DNA of 47,296 nucleotides from Christensenellaceae bacterium OttesenSCG-928-K19 (GTDB lineage Bacteria > Bacillota > Clostridia > Christensenellales > Christensenellaceae). Position 1 is the stretch's first letter. Each line of letters opens with the position of its first letter. Positions 27,584 through 36,333 of the stretch are shown here, one piece after another. The DNA is taken from positions 1 through 47,296 of the forward strand of contig JAJDHD010000018.1 in assembly GCA_030266015.1 (NCBI GenBank), given 5' to 3'. The position numbers and the translations under genes were made by a program. Under the pieces are notes generated by a model that did not search any database, was not told the origin of the DNA, and worked only from the letters and a program-made list of their open reading frames with translations.

Positions 27584-28479
27584 AAAGGGGAAGCGGTGCT
27601 GGAAAAATTGTATTAATCGTTTTTATTGTTGCTATTGCCATAGCCGGATTACTCTATTTCGGATATGTTTTTTTCCAAGTGGAAGAGCTGGAGATTGTAG
27701 GCAACGGAAAATATACAGACGTATATATTGAAGGGCTGGCGGATATCCAGCCCAATACGCATATGACAAAGCTGGATGAAGAAGCGGTAAAGGAAAACAT
27801 CGAGTCTAAGGAAGCGTATCTTGAAGTGATTTCTGTGGAGAAGAAGCTGCCAAAGACCCTTGTGATAGAGGTAGTGGAGCGGCAGCCAAGGGTGCTGATT
27901 GCACATGCGGGCACGTTTTTATTGACGGATGAAAAAGCAAATGTGCTGGAGATTTTCAATGCTATGCCAGAGGATCATTATCCGGTGGTAAAGGGATTTA
28001 CAATTACGGCGGCAACACTGGGAAGGCAGATTACAACGGAGGATACGTTTAAAATAACCGTGCTGGGCGAGATTGTGACGGCGATGGATAACAAAAAGAT
28101 GGCTAACCTGATTAGCGAGATTGACCTGTCCGATGTAAACAGCATTAGGATGACGGCAAGCAACGGGCTTTCCATCAAATTTGGGCAGGCAGATCATATT
28201 GCGGATAAAATGAGCTCTATCAATAGTATGTTGCCACGACTGGAAAAAGAAAACAGGACAACAGGCGAGCTAAATGTTTCAGGGGTTACCCCGGTGTATA
28301 AGAAGGACGAGTCTGAAATGCAGGGAGCAGGTTCCACAGGCCAAGGCCAGGATGCCGATCAAGCAGGTGACGGACAACAGGATGGCACCGTTGAAGATGG
28401 CGATACAGGAGATGGCCAGCAGGATGATACCAGTAGCGAAGAGGGGCAAACGCCTGATGAGGCCAGCGCAGAAGAGTAA
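27580..28479 (+). CDS. ftsQ: FtsQ/DivIB-type cell-division protein
   Basis: Bitopic divisome protein: short basic N-terminus, one membrane segment (about residues 10-30), then a POTRA domain (VEELEIVGNGKYTD...) and an FtsQ/DivIB beta domain. The last 55 residues are a disordered, very acidic Gly/Gln/Asp/Glu tail, an unusual addition. ATG at 27580 overlaps ftsW by 4 bases. murG, which often lies between ftsW and ftsQ, is missing here. Confidence 0.9.
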   Translation: MKRGSGAGKIVLIVFIVAIAIAGLLYFGYVFFQVEELEIVGNGKYTDVYIEGLADIQPNTHMTKLDEEAVKENIESKEAYLEVISVEKKLPKTLVIEVVERQPRVLIAHAGTFLLTDEKANVLEIFNAMPEDHYPVVKGFTITAATLGRQITTEDTFKITVLGEIVTAMDNKKMANLISEIDLSDVNSIRMTASNGLSIKFGQADHIADKMSSINSMLPRLEKENRTTGELNVSGVTPVYKKDESEMQGAGSTGQGQDADQAGDGQQDGTVEDGDTGDGQQDDTSSEEGQTPDEASAEE

Positions 28480-28603
28480 AATGAAGGAAATGTTACGAAA
28501 ATAATACGAATACAAGAAAAGTGTTTTATTTTCGCCTTTTGTGTGATATGATACTTAGGATAGATTGGTACTTGTTGTAATTAATTTGAGGTTTAGTAGA
28601 TAG

Positions 28604-29764
28604 ATGAGGGATAATAAAGCAATTATTGAATTTGGAACATCCAAGATTTCCTGCACTGTCGCAGAACGCAGGCAGCGTATGGGTCTTGAGGTTCTTGGTT
28701 GCAGCCAGATTGCTTATTCCGGTATAAAAAAATCAAATTGGGTAGACAATAACGAAGTGTATTATGCCTTGGAGCAGGTGCTGGAATCAGCCGAGAGGCA
28801 AGCCGGTTTCCGTATACGCAATGTGGAAGTGGGAATCCCCGGTTCTTTTATTAAGGTTGTAAACAAGCGCGCCCAGGTGGAGACAAAAGGACGTGTGACA
28901 GAGCGTGATGTTAATTTTCTTGCTGCAAAAACACAAAACTTTGAAATCGCGGATGACCTGACGCCAGTGCACGAATGGCCGGCGTGGTTTTTGCTTGATG
29001 ATGGGAATGTTTATCTTGACCCTGTTAACGTATCCACAAAGAAATTACGGGGGTGCATGTCATATACACTGGCAAACCGGTTTTTCTTAAATGATGTTAT
29101 TGGGTTGATGAAGCACTTGGGGATAAAGGTGGACAATTTTATACCCGAACCATTGGCCGAAGCGTTGTATTTAGTGCCGCAGGAGCGGCGGGATTCGCTT
29201 GCAGTTTTAGTTGATATAGGGTATTATACTACTAATGTGTCTATTATTTATGGGGATTCTATTTTGTATTTTCATACAATCCCTATGGGGGGCGGCAGTA
29301 TCACCTCTGATATTGCCTATGTGATGAAGATAGATACGGATACTGCGGAGCAATTGAAGCGTAGGTATTCATTTGGGCTGGAGGAGAACAACAGCATATC
29401 GTATATGTACGCAAAAGATCCGGAAGGAAAGCTGCGTAAATACCCTTATGACCTAATAAAAGAGATCATTGATGCAAGGGTGGAGCACCTTATTTTATAC
29501 ATTACCAAGTTGCTTTCCAAGCCGGAAAAAAGCCTGGGGAAAAAGTTGGATATATTCCTTACAGGTGGCGGTATCGCTTATATGCGGGGAGCCAGCAGTT
29601 TTTACCGTTCCATCGCGGGGCGGACGCCCCTGCCCATAAAAGTAAACAGCGTAAAGCTGCAAACGCCGGAGCTTCACGCGGCATATGCAATGTTGCAGTT
29701 TGCGTATGACGGGGTGTTTGTGCAAAAGCCCCATATAAAAAGAAAAGGATTCTTTAGCAGATGA
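28604..29764 (+). CDS. ftsA: FtsA-like actin-fold cell-division ATPase
   Basis: Actin-like protein expected to tether FtsZ to the membrane. Nucleotide-site elements are present in diverged form: EFGTSKISCTV (phosphate 1), VLVDIGYYTTNVSII (phosphate 2) and FLTGGGIAYMRG (adenosine motif); an SHS2-type region lies between the first two. The C-terminus, about FVQKPHIKRKGFFSR, is basic and aromatic and could be the membrane anchor. It is 386 aa, short for FtsA. Position directly before ftsZ supports the call. The 124-base gap upstream suggests a separate promoter; I see only a weak TATGAT at 28547. Confidence 0.85.
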   Translation: MRDNKAIIEFGTSKISCTVAERRQRMGLEVLGCSQIAYSGIKKSNWVDNNEVYYALEQVLESAERQAGFRIRNVEVGIPGSFIKVVNKRAQVETKGRVTERDVNFLAAKTQNFEIADDLTPVHEWPAWFLLDDGNVYLDPVNVSTKKLRGCMSYTLANRFFLNDVIGLMKHLGIKVDNFIPEPLAEALYLVPQERRDSLAVLVDIGYYTTNVSIIYGDSILYFHTIPMGGGSITSDIAYVMKIDTDTAEQLKRRYSFGLEENNSISYMYAKDPEGKLRKYPYDLIKEIIDARVEHLILYITKLLSKPEKSLGKKLDIFLTGGGIAYMRGASSFYRSIAGRTPLPIKVNSVKLQTPELHAAYAMLQFAYDGVFVQKPHIKRKGFFSR

Positions 29765-29815
29765 TCTCAGGGAGAGAATAATTTATATATCTTTGGGGTG
29801 TAAGGAGGAGGACAT

Positions 29816-31078
29816 ATGTCGCTCGAATTTGATAACAATAGTGAAAATTTTGCAAAGATACGTGTATTTGGTGTGGGTGGCGCCGGAAACAACGCAATCA
29901 ACCGCATGATAGAGTTTGGCGTAAAAGGCGCGGAGCTGATTGCGGTGAACACAGATAAGCAGGCGTTGTTTTTGTCAAAGGCAGACCAAAAGATACAGAT
30001 TGGGGAAAAACTGACCAAAGGGCTTGGTTCGGGCGCAGACCCGACGATTGGCGGCAGGGCGGCGGAAGAAAGCCAGGATGAACTGGAGCAGACGGTAAAA
30101 GGCGCCGACCTTGTGTTTGTATCCTGCGGTTTGGGTGGCGGTACCGGAACCGGTGCGGCACCTGTAATTGCGGAAATCGCGCGGGAGAGTGGCGCGCTTA
30201 CAATTGGTTTTGTCACAATGCCATTTTGGTTTGAAGGACACCCGCGTGCCAAGGTTGCAGAGGCTGGATTTGAAAAGCTAAAAGGCGTGGTGGATACGAT
30301 TGTCACCATACCCAATGATAAATTGCTTAATACAGTAGGGAAGGAAACCCCCCTTGTGGATGCGTTTAAGGTTGCAGATGATGTGCTGCGGCAAGGGATT
30401 CAGGGCATCATAGAACTGATAGGCAAGCCTGCGCTTATAAACCTTGACTTTGCGGATGTGAAGAAGGTGATGACGCTACGCGGTGTGGCGCACATGGGTA
30501 TTGGCATAGGCTACGGCGAGAATAAAACTATTGAAGCGGCGAAGCAGGCAATTAATAGCCCATTGCTGGAAACAACAATAGAAGGTGCACGTGGTATTAT
30601 CTTCAATGTTACAGGCGACAGTTCCATTGCTATGCATGAGATTCAGGAAGCGGCGCGTATTATACAAGAAGGCGCCGATCCGGACGCTGATGTTTTCTTT
30701 GGTGTTTGCATTGACCCGACGCTGGAGGACGAAGTGCGGATTACTGTGATTGCGACAGGTTTTGAAAATCAGCCTGAAATAGTAAATCCCCCGGTAGCCA
30801 GTCCAGTGATTGAACGCCCGGTGGCAGAAGCTCCTAAGAAAAAACTGGAAGAAAAGCTTGAGTTTGCGGGCGAAAGCTCTATGGTGGAACCGACGGAAGT
30901 TGAGCCGCTGATGGCAACAAGGCCACAGCCAACGCAGCACCAGTCAAGAGAAAGTGCTCAGGAGCTTTCCGGCATTGGGGAAGCGGGCGAGGAGAAGCTG
31001 GATATGTTCAGTGATGAGGATTTGGAAATCCCGTCATTCCTTAAGAAAAAGCCGAGAAGGAACCGCTCCGAGTATTGA
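29816..31078 (+). CDS. ftsZ: Cell division protein FtsZ
   Basis: Tubulin-like GTPase that forms the Z ring. [11 protein letters not shown] near residue 20, the tubulin signature [10 protein letters not shown] near 108 and [11 protein letters not shown] are all present. The C-terminal linker is about 80 residues and ends in the conserved interaction peptide [10 protein letters not shown] with a basic tail (PRRNRSEY). ATG at 29816 follows AAGGAGGAGG. A terminator follows, and no sigE/sigG sporulation block comes after it. Confidence 0.98.
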   Translation: MSLEFDNNSENFAKIRVFGVGGAGNNAINRMIEFGVKGAELIAVNTDKQALFLSKADQKIQIGEKLTKGLGSGADPTIGGRAAEESQDELEQTVKGADLVFVSCGLGGGTGTGAAPVIAEIARESGALTIGFVTMPFWFEGHPRAKVAEAGFEKLKGVVDTIVTIPNDKLLNTVGKETPLVDAFKVADDVLRQGIQGIIELIGKPALINLDFADVKKVMTLRGVAHMGIGIGYGENKTIEAAKQAINSPLLETTIEGARGIIFNVTGDSSIAMHEIQEAARIIQEGADPDADVFFGVCIDPTLEDEVRITVIATGFENQPEIVNPPVASPVIERPVAEAPKKKLEEKLEFAGESSMVEPTEVEPLMATRPQPTQHQSRESAQELSGIGEAGEEKLDMFSDEDLEIPSFLKKKPRRNRSEY

Positions 31079-31162
31079 TAGTTGTTATTACCTGAAAAAC
31101 GTTGAGTCGTTCTTCGAAAATCACCAGATAGCAAAGAAGCACAAAATAGAGTCAGAATTACA

Positions 31163-31193
31163 AAGGTTAGTCTTATCGGGCTAGCCTTTTTTT
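31163..31193 (+). terminator. Terminator after ftsZ
   Basis: AAGGTTAG (31163-31170) pairs with CTAGCCTT (31181-31188), one G-U pair, running into seven T residues. The next 160 bases up to the ctsR promoter contain no gene I can support. Confidence 0.8.
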
Positions 31194-31352
31194 GTTGGAT
31201 TACACATCCCAAACAATAGATGCGGAATAGCAGACTCTCGTTATGGATTCTTATTTGAGGATGCTATACAAAAAAAATTACATATCGACAAAAGTGCAGA
31301 AAATCCGCTTTGTTATGCGGTGTTTTAGATGTTAACTTTTTATGAATAAAGC

Positions 31353-31380
31353 TTTACATATAATAGCAATGGAGTATAAT
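31353..31380 (+). promoter_or_regulatory. ctsR promoter
   Basis: TTTACA at 31353-31358, 16-nt spacer, TATAAT at 31375-31380. The CtsR operator lies just downstream, across the predicted transcript start. Confidence 0.7.
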
Positions 31381-31389
31381 ATAGTTAAA

Positions 31390-31406
31390 GGTCAAAGAAA
31401 GTCAAA
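31390..31406 (+). promoter_or_regulatory. CtsR operator
   Basis: GGTCAAA-GAA-AGTCAAA matches the known CtsR heptad direct repeat (A/G)GTCAAA-NAN-(A/G)GTCAAA. Its placement at the transcript start of ctsR indicates autorepression and heat or stress induction of ctsR-mcsA-clpC. Confidence 0.92.
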
Positions 31407-31422
31407 GATAGGAGTGCGGAGC

Positions 31423-31875
31423 ATGTCGGTGTTAAGTGACCACATAGAAACTTTTATAAAAGAGATGCTTGCGGAAGAAGACGGCACCACGGATTTGCAG
31501 CGAAACGAGCTGGCGCAGAAATTCAACTGCGCGCCGTCGCAGATCAATTATGTCCTGACTACGCGGTTTTCGCCCAGCAGGGGCTATATTATACAATCAA
31601 GGCGCGGCGGCGGCGGGTATATCCGTGTAATCAGGCTTGATCTTGACAGGTCGGATTATATTACAGAGTTGATAGAGTCAGAGCTTGTGGGCGGCATCAA
31701 CCTGCGGCAGGCGAATGAGCTGATCGAAGGGCTTTATCAAATAGGCTTTATTGATGCGAAAACGCGAGTGATAATGCGTGCTGCGATTTCAGACCGGGCA
31801 CTGCCCATAGTGGAGGGATTAAGAAATGAACTTAGGGCAACAATCTTGAAAGAAATGCTGGTGCAGATAATTTAA
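31423..31875 (+). CDS. ctsR: Transcriptional repressor CtsR
   Basis: Class III heat-shock repressor, a winged-helix dimer. The recognition helix region NCAPSQINYVLTTRF and the wing SRRGGGGYIRV with its conserved glycines are present. About 150 aa. A longer frame from 31342 runs through the promoter and operator; the ATG at 31423 has AGGAG at 31410 and gives the family start. First gene of the stress operon. Confidence 0.96.
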   Translation: MSVLSDHIETFIKEMLAEEDGTTDLQRNELAQKFNCAPSQINYVLTTRFSPSRGYIIQSRRGGGGYIRVIRLDLDRSDYITELIESELVGGINLRQANELIEGLYQIGFIDAKTRVIMRAAISDRALPIVEGLRNELRATILKEMLVQII

Positions 31876-31928
31876 TTTGGAAATTGAGAATTAATAATTT
31901 ATAAGAATGGAACCGGGAGGTAAAAACA

Positions 31929-32363
31929 ATGTTATGTGATAAATGTAAAAAGAATGAAGCGAATGTACATGTGAGCAGGTATATCAATGGTGCGATGTAT
32001 GAACAGAACCTTTGCGCGGAATGCGCAGGATTGTCAGGTGATGTGTTCAGTGGCTTTGGAGATATGTTTGGCGGGATACGCGAGATGGCAATGATGAACG
32101 CAATGCGTGGTATGGTGCCGGAAGCATTGGGGCAAGGACGTGACACAATGGATTTTGAAGCGCTGGGGCTGAAGCTGCCCGTGATGGGACAGGAAGAGCA
32201 AAAACACGTAGAAGCGGAAGAGCCGCAAAATCGGCAAGAAGAAAAGACTCTGGAAGGACTTAGAGCGCAGCTTGCACAGGCTGTAGAGGCACAGGAGTTT
32301 GAAAAAGCCGCAACCCTGCGTGATGAGATTTATTTTATGGAAAAAGAAAAGGAAAGAGAATAA
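31929..32363 (+). CDS. mcsA: McsA-like zinc-finger UVR-motif protein
   Basis: Cofactor of the ClpC/CtsR stress system. One zinc finger is visible (CDKC near residue 3, CAEC near residue 29) and a C-terminal UvrB/UvrC motif (LRAQLAQAVEAQEFEKAATLR). At 144 aa it is shorter than Bacillus McsA, which has two such fingers. mcsB, the arginine kinase that McsA activates in Bacillus, is not between it and clpC, so here it may act directly on ClpC or CtsR. RBS GGGAGG precedes ATG 31929. Confidence 0.88.
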   Translation: MLCDKCKKNEANVHVSRYINGAMYEQNLCAECAGLSGDVFSGFGDMFGGIREMAMMNAMRGMVPEALGQGRDTMDFEALGLKLPVMGQEEQKHVEAEEPQNRQEEKTLEGLRAQLAQAVEAQEFEKAATLRDEIYFMEKEKERE

Positions 32364-32444
32364 ACAGGCGCGAGGGTTAGAGTTTAGAACCCTGCTAAAT
32401 GTTTACAATAGAGTTAAATATAACTTATTTAGAGGTGTATATAT

Positions 32445-34874
32445 ATGATGAACAATATGTCTAGATTTACTTCGGGCGCGCAGCAGGCGGTTAACGAAGC
32501 AGCTCGTGTTGCAGCGGGCTTGAGCGAAAAATATGTGGGCACAGAGCATTTGCTCATGGGTCTTATTTTAGAGGGCGGCCCAGCCGCGGATATTCTTGCG
32601 AAGCAGAATATTAATGAGGAAAAAGCACAAGAATATATTGAATCCGTTGCAACAAGCCGTGGATATGGCGGCGGGCAGGTGATTGGCTATACGCCGCGCA
32701 CCAAGAAAATAATTGAAATGAGCGTTGCGATAGCGCGCCAATTGGGTCACAGCTATATAGGTGTGGAGCACATGCTTCTGGCAATCCTCAATGAGAGGGA
32801 AAGCATGGGTTACCGCCTGCTACGTGACCTTGGGGCAGACCTTGCGGTGATGCAGGATGAGATTCTTGCACTGGGCGAGAGTGGCGGCAAAACAGAGAAG
32901 AAAGCGCAATCGGGTACGCCCAAGCTGGATAAGTTTGGCGTTGATTTGACGAAGGCTGCGAAGGAAGGCACGCTTGACCCGGTAATCGGCAGGGCAGAGG
33001 AGATTGAAAGGATCATCCAGATATTGATTCGCCGTACAAAAAACAACCCAGTCTTGATTGGCGAACCGGGCGTTGGCAAATCGGCGATAGCGGAAGGGCT
33101 GGCAGAGCGTGTGATTGACGGGCGTGTGCCGGATATGCTCAAGGGCAAACGGGTTATCATGCTCGACCTTGCCGGTATGCTGGCAGGCTCCAAGTTCCGT
33201 GGCGAGTTTGAGGAAAGATTAAAAGATGCGCTTGATGAACTGAAAAAAGACGGTAATGTTGTGCTGTTTATAGATGAACTGCATACCCTCGTGGGCGCAG
33301 GCGCTGCGGAAGGAGCGATGGACGCGGCCAATATACTGAAGCCCATGCTGGCGCGTGGTGAAATACAGGTGATTGGCGCAACGACAATAGACGAATACCG
33401 CAAGTATATTGAAAAAGACGCGGCGCTTGAGCGAAGGTTCCAGCCGGTGAATGTGGGCGAGCCTTCCCAAGAGGAAGCACTGGAAATATTGGAGGGCTTG
33501 CGAGACAGGTACGAGGCACATCATAAGGTGCAGATTACAGATGAGGCGTTAAAGGCGGCGGTCGATCTTTCCACACGGTATATCATGGACCGGTTTTTGC
33601 CGGACAAGGCGATTGACCTGATTGACGAAGCGGCCTCCAAGGTGAGGATTAATATGTTCACCTCTCCGCCAGACATCAAAGACCTGGAAGAAAAGCTGGA
33701 AAAGGTGTGCCAGGAAAAAGACCAGGCAGTGAACCATCAGCAGTTTGAGCAGGCGGCTCAGCTTAGGGATGAAGCGGCGGCGATTGAAAAAGAGATCAAG
33801 GAGCAAACAGAGAAGTGGCAAAAAGAGGTCGCGAAGCAGACAGGCTATGTAACGGAAGAAGATATTGCGCAGATTGTGGCCAGTTGGACACATGTACCCG
33901 TGAGTAAGTTGACGGAGGATGAGAGCCAGAAGTTGCTGCATCTGGAGGAAATGCTGCATGAACGCGTGATAGGGCAGGATGAGGCTGTGAAAGCAGTTGC
34001 AAAGGCTATTCGCCGGGCGCGTGCAGGGTTGAAAGACCCGAACAGGCCGATTGGTTCGTTTGTTTTCCTTGGACCGACAGGTGTGGGAAAGACAGAGCTG
34101 ACAAAAGCACTGGCGGCATCCATGTTTGGTGATGAGAATGCCATGATCAGGCTGGATATGTCTGAGTATATGGAAAAGCACGCGGTGTCTAAAATGATCG
34201 GTTCGCCTCCCGGCTATGTCGGTTATGAAGAAGGCGGCCAGCTTACCCAGGCGGTGCGTACAAGGCCGTACTCGGTGATATTGCTGGATGAAATAGAAAA
34301 AGCGCACCCGGATGTGTTCAATATCCTACTGCAAGTATTGGAGGATGGCAGGCTGACAGACGGCAAAGGCCGCACGGTGGATTTCAAAAACACAGTGATC
34401 ATCATGACGTCCAACGTGGGCGCGCATGATATTGCGACAAATAAAATTGGCTTCGGCTCGTCGGACAAAGAGACATCGCAGGAAAAACAGCATGAGTATG
34501 ACGAGATGAAGGAAAAGATGATGGAAGCCTTAAAGCACACCTTCCGCCCAGAGTTCATCAATAGGGTGGACGATATCATCGTGTTCCACAAGCTGACAGA
34601 GGACGATACGCAGCAGATTGCGGAGCTGATGCTGGGTAGCGTAACAAAGCGCTTGCATGAGCGGGATATAGACCTTACCTTCACAAAGGATGCCGCAAAG
34701 CTGATGGCAAAGGATGGCATGAGCGACACCTATGGCGCGCGACCGCTTCGTCGGATGATACAGCAGACAGTGGAGGATAAGCTATCAGAGGAAATCCTTT
34801 CGGGAAAGATACAGATTGGAGACAAGGTGAAGATGTATGTCTCGAATGGAGATGTCGCTTTCAAAAAGGAATAA
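32445..34874 (+). CDS. clpC: ATP-dependent Clp protease ATP-binding subunit ClpC
   Basis: AAA+ unfoldase with two ATPase modules that works with ClpP. Order: Clp N-domain repeats (residues 1-140), NBD1 with Walker A GEPGVGKSA and Walker B VLFIDELH, a middle UVR-containing coiled coil (HQQFEQAAQLRDEAA), NBD2 with Walker A GPTGVGKTE and Walker B ILLDEIEKAHPDVF, and the C-terminal domain. At 809 aa it is full length. ATG at 32445 has AGAGGTG 7 nt upstream. Last gene of the CtsR operon. Confidence 0.97.
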   Translation: MMNNMSRFTSGAQQAVNEAARVAAGLSEKYVGTEHLLMGLILEGGPAADILAKQNINEEKAQEYIESVATSRGYGGGQVIGYTPRTKKIIEMSVAIARQLGHSYIGVEHMLLAILNERESMGYRLLRDLGADLAVMQDEILALGESGGKTEKKAQSGTPKLDKFGVDLTKAAKEGTLDPVIGRAEEIERIIQILIRRTKNNPVLIGEPGVGKSAIAEGLAERVIDGRVPDMLKGKRVIMLDLAGMLAGSKFRGEFEERLKDALDELKKDGNVVLFIDELHTLVGAGAAEGAMDAANILKPMLARGEIQVIGATTIDEYRKYIEKDAALERRFQPVNVGEPSQEEALEILEGLRDRYEAHHKVQITDEALKAAVDLSTRYIMDRFLPDKAIDLIDEAASKVRINMFTSPPDIKDLEEKLEKVCQEKDQAVNHQQFEQAAQLRDEAAAIEKEIKEQTEKWQKEVAKQTGYVTEEDIAQIVASWTHVPVSKLTEDESQKLLHLEEMLHERVIGQDEAVKAVAKAIRRARAGLKDPNRPIGSFVFLGPTGVGKTELTKALAASMFGDENAMIRLDMSEYMEKHAVSKMIGSPPGYVGYEEGGQLTQAVRTRPYSVILLDEIEKAHPDVFNILLQVLEDGRLTDGKGRTVDFKNTVIIMTSNVGAHDIATNKIGFGSSDKETSQEKQHEYDEMKEKMMEALKHTFRPEFINRVDDIIVFHKLTEDDTQQIAELMLGSVTKRLHERDIDLTFTKDAAKLMAKDGMSDTYGARPLRRMIQQTVEDKLSEEILSGKIQIGDKVKMYVSNGDVAFKKE

Positions 34875-34892
34875 TAAAAGAAACACGACAGG

Positions 34893-34919
34893 CGGGCATG
34901 AATAATCATGTCCGTTTTT
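34893..34919 (+). terminator. Terminator after clpC
   Basis: CGGGCATGA (34893-34901), loop ATAA, TCATGTCCG (34906-34914), then TTTTT. One G-U pair in a 9-bp stem. Confidence 0.9.
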
Positions 34920-35002
34920 CTATTATACGCGGGCTGACTGGCAGGGATGCAAAAGGAGCTGCAAACATAAAAAAGAAAAGTGGTGAATCCACTCGGGCGA
35001 TA

Positions 35003-35031
35003 TTGCATTTAAAAGTGAAAATTGATATAAT
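35003..35031 (+). promoter_or_regulatory. Upstream promoter of the structured leader
   Basis: TTGCAT at 35003-35008, 17-nt spacer, TATAAT at 35026-35031. The predicted start is near 35038. Confidence 0.65.
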
Positions 35032-35161
35032 GGTAAAAATCATCATTCATGCGCGCCCGCACACCTGAGGGCGTCCGTGCCCGACTGGCACATCGCGCGT
35101 ATGTTATCGGGATGCTACGCAATGAAAAGTGCGGCAGGGTATAGGTGCTTTGCCGCGCTTG

Positions 35162-35170
35162 TGTTATAAT
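35162..35170 (+). promoter_or_regulatory. Extended -10 promoter before the transferase gene
   Basis: TG-T-TATAAT at 35162-35170, without a clear -35. It is 60 bases upstream of the start codon at 35230. Confidence 0.5.
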
Positions 35171-35229
35171 AGTAGCCAAATATGTTTATCGTTGGCCGGC
35201 GCTTTGCCGGTAAGAAAGGCGCTTAGAGG

Positions 35230-36333
35230 ATGGAAGCAGGGTTTGTGATTTATATTGTGATGGGTGCTGCTGTCGCGTTTGGGGTTGCGCTCGCCATCAC
35301 GCCCCTTGTGCGCAAGCTTTCCATCAAGATCGGCGCTGTAGATGTTCCGAGGGACGGCAGACGTATGCACAGCAAGCCAGTACCTACCATGGGGGGGCTT
35401 GCTATTTTTGTTGCCTTTGCGGTGAGCATGCTGATTTTTGTACCGCTGGAACGAACATATGCCGCAATGCTTTTGGGGGCGCTGATTATCACGTTGACGG
35501 GAGTATTGGACGATGTGTATGGCCTGCGGTGGTGGATGAAGGTTTTGGGCCAGGTGGGCGCGGCGTTGGTTGTTGCGCTGAACGGAATCAGGATTAGCGA
35601 GCTGGCAAACGGGGACATCCAATTTGGTGTGTGGGCTGTGCCCGTCACAGTATTGTGGATTGTAGCCATAACGAACGCAATTAACCTGCTGGATGGGCTG
35701 GATGGGTTGGCATGTGGTATTATGGCAATTTCCTGCGTGTCTCTTTTAATTGTTTCGTCCTTTTATATTGAACCGCAATACGTGTATGTAATGGTGATAA
35801 TTGCGGTGCTTGCAGGCTCCTGCTTTGGTTTTTTACCCTACAACCTGAACCCGGCGAAAATATTTATGGGCGACACAGGAGCAATGTTTATTGGCTACAC
35901 ATTTTCTGTCATCGCCATACAAGGTTTTTTCAAGCTGAACGCGCTAGTGTCATTTGGTGTCCCTTTTTTGGTGCTGGGGCTACCCATATTGGACACGCTT
36001 TTGGCAATTGTACGCCGTGCGTTAAAAGGGCAGCATTTTTTTCAGCCGGACAGAAAGCATATGCACCATAAGCTGATGGAATGGGGATTTAACCAGAAAC
36101 AAACAGTGGGGATTATGTATGTCATTTCGGCAGCGCTGGGGGTGGCGGCTGTGTTGTTCGCAAAAAGGTATTTCCTGGCCTTTGCCATCGTGTTAATCGC
36201 TGCGCTGGGCATAGGTGTTGTTGTGATACGGCTGCAAACCAATAAAATAGCGAGGGAAAAAGAAGCGGCAGAACAAGCCGCGGGCAGCGGAGCAGATCAA
36301 GTGCAGGGAGAGAAACAGCATGAAGGGGAATGA
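35230..36333 (+). CDS. WecA/TagO-family undecaprenyl-phosphate sugar-1-phosphate transferase
   Basis: Polytopic membrane enzyme that would transfer GlcNAc-1-phosphate or a related sugar to undecaprenyl phosphate, the first step of teichoic-acid or other surface glycan synthesis. About ten membrane segments. Family motifs: VPTMGGLAIF, LDDVYGLRW (catalytic Asp pair), NAINLLDGLDGLACG, FMGDTGAMFIGY and DRKHMHHKL, the last marking the WecA/TagO rather than the MraY branch. At 367 aa, its C-terminal 35 residues are hydrophilic. It overlaps the next gene by 14 bases. Sugar specificity cannot be read from sequence. Confidence 0.88.
   Translation: MEAGFVIYIVMGAAVAFGVALAITPLVRKLSIKIGAVDVPRDGRRMHSKPVPTMGGLAIFVAFAVSMLIFVPLERTYAAMLLGALIITLTGVLDDVYGLRWWMKVLGQVGAALVVALNGIRISELANGDIQFGVWAVPVTVLWIVAITNAINLLDGLDGLACGIMAISCVSLLIVSSFYIEPQYVYVMVIIAVLAGSCFGFLPYNLNPAKIFMGDTGAMFIGYTFSVIAIQGFFKLNALVSFGVPFLVLGLPILDTLLAIVRRALKGQHFFQPDRKHMHHKLMEWGFNQKQTVGIMYVISAALGVAAVLFAKRYFLAFAIVLIAALGIGVVVIRLQTNKIAREKEAAEQAAGSGADQVQGEKQHEGE

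Larger units (their letters stand above)
34920..35229 (+). other. Gene-free 310-base region, possible structured RNA
   Basis: No convincing open frame. Two promoters (35003 and 35162) bracket about 130 bases able to fold: CGCCC/GGGCG and GTGCC/GGCAC hairpins near 35060-35100 are enclosed by a GCGCG/CGCGC outer pair, suggesting a three-way junction, followed by GCGGCA/TGCCGC near 35131-35157. A further CCGGC/GCCGG hairpin lies just before the next gene. I do not recognise a known riboswitch or small-RNA family. It could be a small RNA or a leader controlling the sugar-phosphate transferase gene. Confidence 0.4.

Noticed and set aside
28524-28552. Promoter before ftsA (TATGAT at 28547)
   Set aside because: The -35 region is only TTTTAT, too poor to list as a feature, although the gap suggests some promoter here.
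35164-35669. Minus-strand frames opposite the start of the WecA/TagO-like gene
   Set aside because: The plus strand carries all catalytic motifs of the family; the antisense frames have none.
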